Assembly (NCBI GenBank): GCA_023078555.1
Contig: CM041202.1
Coordinates: forward strand, 6,000,522 to 6,064,521
Length of the DNA stretch: 64,000 bases
DNA from: Ulva prolifera
Lineage: Eukaryota > Chlorophyta > Ulvophyceae > Ulvales > Ulvaceae
Direction of reading: 5' to 3'
In this document: positions 60,995 through 64,000 of the stretch, piece after piece
How positions within the stretch are numbered: the first letter of the stretch is position 1
How the letters are laid out: every line of letters starts with the position of its first letter
Program-made: the position numbers and the translations under genes
The notes under the pieces: generated by a model
What the model was told of the DNA's origin: nothing
The model's input: the letters and a program-made list of their open reading frames with translations, nothing else
Database searches by the model: none

Positions 60995-61412
60995 TGAGGT
61001 ATGAGGTCAAAGGCGGCGAGGCGGGCAGCACCGCAAAGACAACGAGCATCAACCCTGCACCACGCACCGGCGCTGCAGCCGCAACCAGCTGCTGCTGGTT
61101 GCGCTAGCGCAAACAGATGCTGCAGCATGCTGCTGTGCCTCCACCACCGCTTCTTCGTATGCCACCCACGTCCACACAGTTGCTTCAATCCCAGCTCCCC
61201 CGCGTGGTCCACGTCCAGCCGGAGGCCTCGCGGTGGGCCCTGACATGCCACCGTCTCGGCCCGCGCATGCGCGTGCGAATGTCAAAGCACACAGCCCTGC
61301 GCCGGCTGCGACTGTGGCGTGGGGGTGCGATGGCCCGGGTTGGTGGTTGTGTTCTTAAGAATACAATTGCACTGGTTGCAGCTTTTGCGGTGCTGCCCGC
61401 CTTGCCGCGGGG
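60995..61412. mobile_element. Family 1 repeat with inverted ends (about 420 bp)
   Basis: The left arm has CAAAGGCGGCGAGGCGGGCA then GCACCGCAAAGA. The right arm in reverse complement has GCAAGGCGGGCAGCACCGCA then AAAGCTGCAACC. The arms are similar over about 30 bp with the same order of blocks as at 30787-31097. The core is not coding as far as I can see. Confidence 0.55.
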
Positions 61413-61845
61413 TCGAGAGGAGCGGCGGGGCCGAGAGGAGCGACGAGCCCAGGGCCTCAATTCCAGAGTTGGGCCGCCATGTCATCCCGGAAAAGCCTGT
61501 GCGAAGAGCAGTGTTGGGTCGTCGGGCTCGATTATATGGAACAGTTCCGAATATTCCGGTTCATTTTCTGGGTGGCAGCCCTGGAAATGCTGCACCACGA
61601 CCCAACTCGGGCGAAGAGGTAGTGCGGCGAAGCACGACCTGGCGCCCGCAGCGGCTCACACAGAGCACAGACACCGAGGGCACAGCCCATGGCCAAGAGC
61701 GAGGCGCCCACTTCAGTACAGGAATGAAAGCTGTACGTTGGCATACCCGTGGTCCGGCTGAAGCTCTACATGTGTCGCTACCTTGCAATGCTTGGCAACG
61801 CCGGACTGAGCCATGCGAGGGGTCGTGACTGACGGGTGGTGCTCT

Positions 61846-61910
61846 GTAAAGTAATGGATTACAAAAGAGTGAACGGGAGAAAACAAACACTGAAACCGAA
61901 TCTCATCCGA
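61846..61910 (+). repeat. Copy of dispersed family 2 repeat
   Basis: It reads CTGTAAAGTAATGGATTACA, then AAAGAGTGAACGGGAGAAAA and CAAACACTGAAACCG. This is nearly identical to the right arm of the inverted element at 63290-63378. CTCTGTAAAGTAATG recurs at about 62131, 285 nt on. Confidence 0.7.
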
Positions 61911-62176
61911 ATCAACTGCAACATACATTCACAAACACACGAACACTACAACCGCACTCACAACTCAATCCGGCAGGATCGCGTCCTCCAGGCCCGCATC
62001 ATATCGCAACCCTTGCTCCCGAGAGATGACAAGCCCAGACTTCCGATACATATCCGCATTGCCGCGCTGCAATGACACCGACAACACCCGCAGCGCCCAC
62101 TGGACAAACGCGCCTTTGGAGATGCGCCCTCTGTAAAGTAATGTAAATCTGAATTTACTGAGCAGTGTCTGTGGCA

Positions 62177-62207
62177 ATCCAGTGATATGGCCGCTATACC
62201 ACTGGAT
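62177..62207. repeat. Short foldback repeat (family 3)
   Basis: ATCCAGTGATAT is followed seven bases later by ATACCACTGGAT, its complement with one mismatch. The same core GCAATCCAGTGATAT occurs near 27820-27835, and a close form near 60068-60083. Confidence 0.65.
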
Positions 62208-62256
62208 CCTTGCACGTCGCGACACACTCATCCGCATCAACATCAACATACACTCT

Positions 62257-62330
62257 GTCTACGCTTGTTCATGCTGTCTACGGTTGTTCATGCTGTTCAT
62301 GCTGTTCATGCTGTCTACGGTTGTTCATGA
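62257..62330 (+). repeat. Short tandem repeat of TGTTCATGCTG type
   Basis: About six loosely alternating units of TGTTCATGCTG and GTCTACGGT. Confidence 0.85.
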
Positions 62331-62754
62331 CTTGATCATGCCATGACATGGATGCAGGCGTACCCGTTCACTATGCTGTACCACAGTACTCCAATCTTCC
62401 GTGGCGCTTCCGTAACACGGTCTGTATCGCCGTGTGCGTGAGGCGACCGTCGCGGCGCCCTCGTGCAGCGTCCCAGAAATCCGCAGCGCTCGCATACAGT
62501 GTACATGCATGCATGGCCATACCGCATCAGCATGACGCGATCGGCGCGCGAGGCGCCCGCAGACGCGTCGAATATTCACGCTTTCACAAAACTCGGTTCC
62601 GCCGACGGCACGCATGGCCTGCACCGGTCCAATTGCACCCACCTCCGTTCACAATTTCGGGCTCATTCATGTCCCCCGTGACCCCGCCACGCCCGCGAAT
62701 CTTCTCACGCTTTCCTGAGGCCGCGGGCAGGTCGACGTTGCCCTGCCCGCGTGG

Positions 62755-62937
62755 CTAACGTCCGATGCAGGTGCGGCACGCTTGCTTGCATCTGCGCCAC
62801 GGCGCCATGGACCCCTCGCAGTGTTGACCCTTGTATATGACAGCCTCGCGAGACGTGCAACTTTTACATGCACTGACGCCACACACCCGCGCACACTTCA
62901 GCTCACGCCGCGGCTTTGCAGCATCGCCCGATTTCAA
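62755..62937 (-). CDS. Possible Cys-rich peptide or exon
   Basis: The frame has ten cysteines in its last 45 residues (CARVCGVSACKSC, then HCEGSMAPWRRCKQACRTC). The spacing C-x9-C-x3-C-x2-C at the end resembles the tail of ShKT-type Cys-rich modules, but the first half does not fit well. No start or neighbouring exon is secure. Confidence 0.2.
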   Translation of the reverse strand: MKSGDAAKPRRELKCARVCGVSACKSCTSREAVIYKGQHCEGSMAPWRRCKQACRTCIGR

Positions 62938-63289
62938 ACCTCTCCGTCCGTGGAATAGATCAGTCGCATCAGCCCACAGAGCCGCATCGTTTCGTGACAG
63001 ATTTCATAGTTGTCTGTTCTAGAGCGCTTTGTGGCTCGATAGACGCAGGCTTGGCGCGCGTGGAGACCTCTGCAGCTTCGAGCAGGCCTTGGCTCGCAAA
63101 GGGCCTGCGGACTCTCACTCCGCGTCCATCCCTCTGCCAGGTGAGATCCCAGCCCAACACCTGCACATCAATCACGAAACACATCAGGGGCATCATGGGG
63201 GATGTGTGCTGGGGTCCGAGCAGCCAGGATCTTAACACTGGGAGCCCAACAGTCGGACGCTGTATGGCACGTGCGTCTCTGCACAGTAT

Positions 63290-63378
63290 TACAAAAGAGT
63301 AACCGGGACAAGACAAGTACCACAGTAAATACTACAGTCGGTTTCAGTGTTTGTTTTCTCCCGTTCACTCTTTTGTAA
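63290..63378. mobile_element. Short inverted element (family 2), 89 bp
   Basis: The left arm TTACAAAAGAGTAACCGGGA and the right arm in reverse complement TTACAAAAGAGTGAACGGGA form inverted ends around about 30 bp. Single-arm copies lie near 20830, 27974, 30130 (reverse), 61857 and 63610-63661 (reverse). It has no coding capacity. Confidence 0.7.
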
Positions 63379-63690
63379 GCACCACAAACGAATCTCATTC
63401 GAATCATGATCAACAGCAACATGCCGGGGCGTGCTGTATCGATCTCGCCCTCACGCTGTCGCCCTACGCCAGCGATCGGCGTTCCTTCCGCGACTCGGTG
63501 CAGCCCTCAACCCCTCCACATAAGTCAAGGTATACTATAGCATCTGGAGGAGTGCGCGCTGACGTGTTAGATAGGGCTGTTGCGGTGACTTCCGAGCGCA
63601 GTGCTGCGTTACAGAAGGGTGCACAGCTGTGTGCCTGTTTTCTTCCGTTCACTCTTTGGTAACCAGCTGTGGGCCTCGGTTCAATTACAG

Positions 63691-64000
63691 TGAGGCGCAG
63701 CACGGCAGCCTCTGTCGAGCTAGCTTCCAAGTGCACTGCAAAAAAAATCCGTTTGAACCATCGCGGTATATCTCAGAGATACCCCTGGGCTCGGCGGTGC
63801 TGGGCCTCATGCCCTGTCTCATAATGATCCTCGAGTGGGGCAAGCTACTGTCGCACCGTGCCGCGGCAAGCCGGTGCCCGTGTTCGGAGGACCAGTTTCC
63901 CGAGTGTACCCGCATCACGGTGACGGCCGCGTCGTGTGCGATCTCGTGTTTGACGAACCCGCATGCCGTCAGAGCGCTGCAGCGGTTCGCCCCCCCGGGG
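63691..64000 (+). CDS. Exon of an unrecognised membrane protein, cut by window edge
   Basis: After the acceptor TTCAATTACAG at 63690 the frame is open for 103 codons to the window end. It reads EAQHGSLCRASFQVHC, then PFEPSRYISEIPLGSAVLGL and a hydrophobic segment (AVLGLMPCLIMILEW) followed by RCPCSEDQFPEC and more polar sequence. GC3 rises along the exon, as in the other genes here. Upstream exons were not identified. No family recognised. Confidence 0.45.

Larger units (their letters stand above)
58362..63690. other. Gap with repeats; possible unresolved exons
   Basis: The TKL kinase promoter should be just right of 58361. Between about 58400 and 60000 the composition is balanced and short open stretches occur on both strands (such as 58740-59019 plus), none with a recognised domain. 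From 60000 to 63400 there are family 1, 2 and 3 repeats. Exons of the gene at the right edge may lie near 62900-63140, where a donor GTGAGA follows CTCTGCCAG. Confidence 0.4.

Noticed and set aside
62916-63302. Possible exon ending at a GTGAGA donor near 63141
   Set aside because: Its phase (0) does not match the next acceptor exon at 63691 (needs phase 2), so the two were not joined.

Overview
This 64 kb window is nuclear DNA of a eukaryote, most likely a chlorophyte green alga. Genes are split by many introns of 0.1-2 kb. Donors are mostly GTGCGY/GTACGY and acceptors mostly TGCAG. Coding exons have strong GC3, and the gene families (receptor-like and TKL kinases, an algal-style bZIP, an LRR protein) fit an alga. 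This rests on intron and codon style plus domain content; no marker gene fixes the species. The DNA between exons is full of TGCATGCA strings, CA-rich stretches, poly-G/C runs, short tandem repeats and several families of short dispersed or inverted repeats.

Layout, left to right. 3678-9053 (+): a transmembrane receptor-like protein kinase in eight recognised exons, first exon(s) not found. 10579-15912 (-): a secreted animal-type haem peroxidase, seven exons joining to a clean 538-codon frame with all key haem residues. 15913-21458: intergenic, with foldback palindromes and a 469-bp non-autonomous hAT element carrying an intact 8-bp target duplication. 21459-26317 (-): a bZIP transcription factor, six exons, 858 codons. 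32691-35701 (+) and 43157-46191 (+): two paralogous polytopic membrane proteins with matching intron positions and phases, 5' ends unresolved. 48298-50886 (-): an intronless leucine-rich-repeat protein. 52219-58361 (-): a soluble TKL-type kinase with an N-terminal coiled coil, six exons, 601 codons, and a variant DFG motif (DMN). 63691-64000 (+): an exon of another membrane protein, running off the window.

The genes do not form an operon or an obvious pathway. A receptor kinase, a second kinase and a bZIP factor suggest signalling, and the peroxidase acts outside the cell or in the endomembrane system, but any link between them is speculation. For the six multi-exon or long genes I checked exon phases by hand; exon lengths sum to multiples of three for the receptor kinase, peroxidase, bZIP and TKL kinase. 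No rRNA, tRNA, CRISPR, retroviral or Polinton-like element was recognised.
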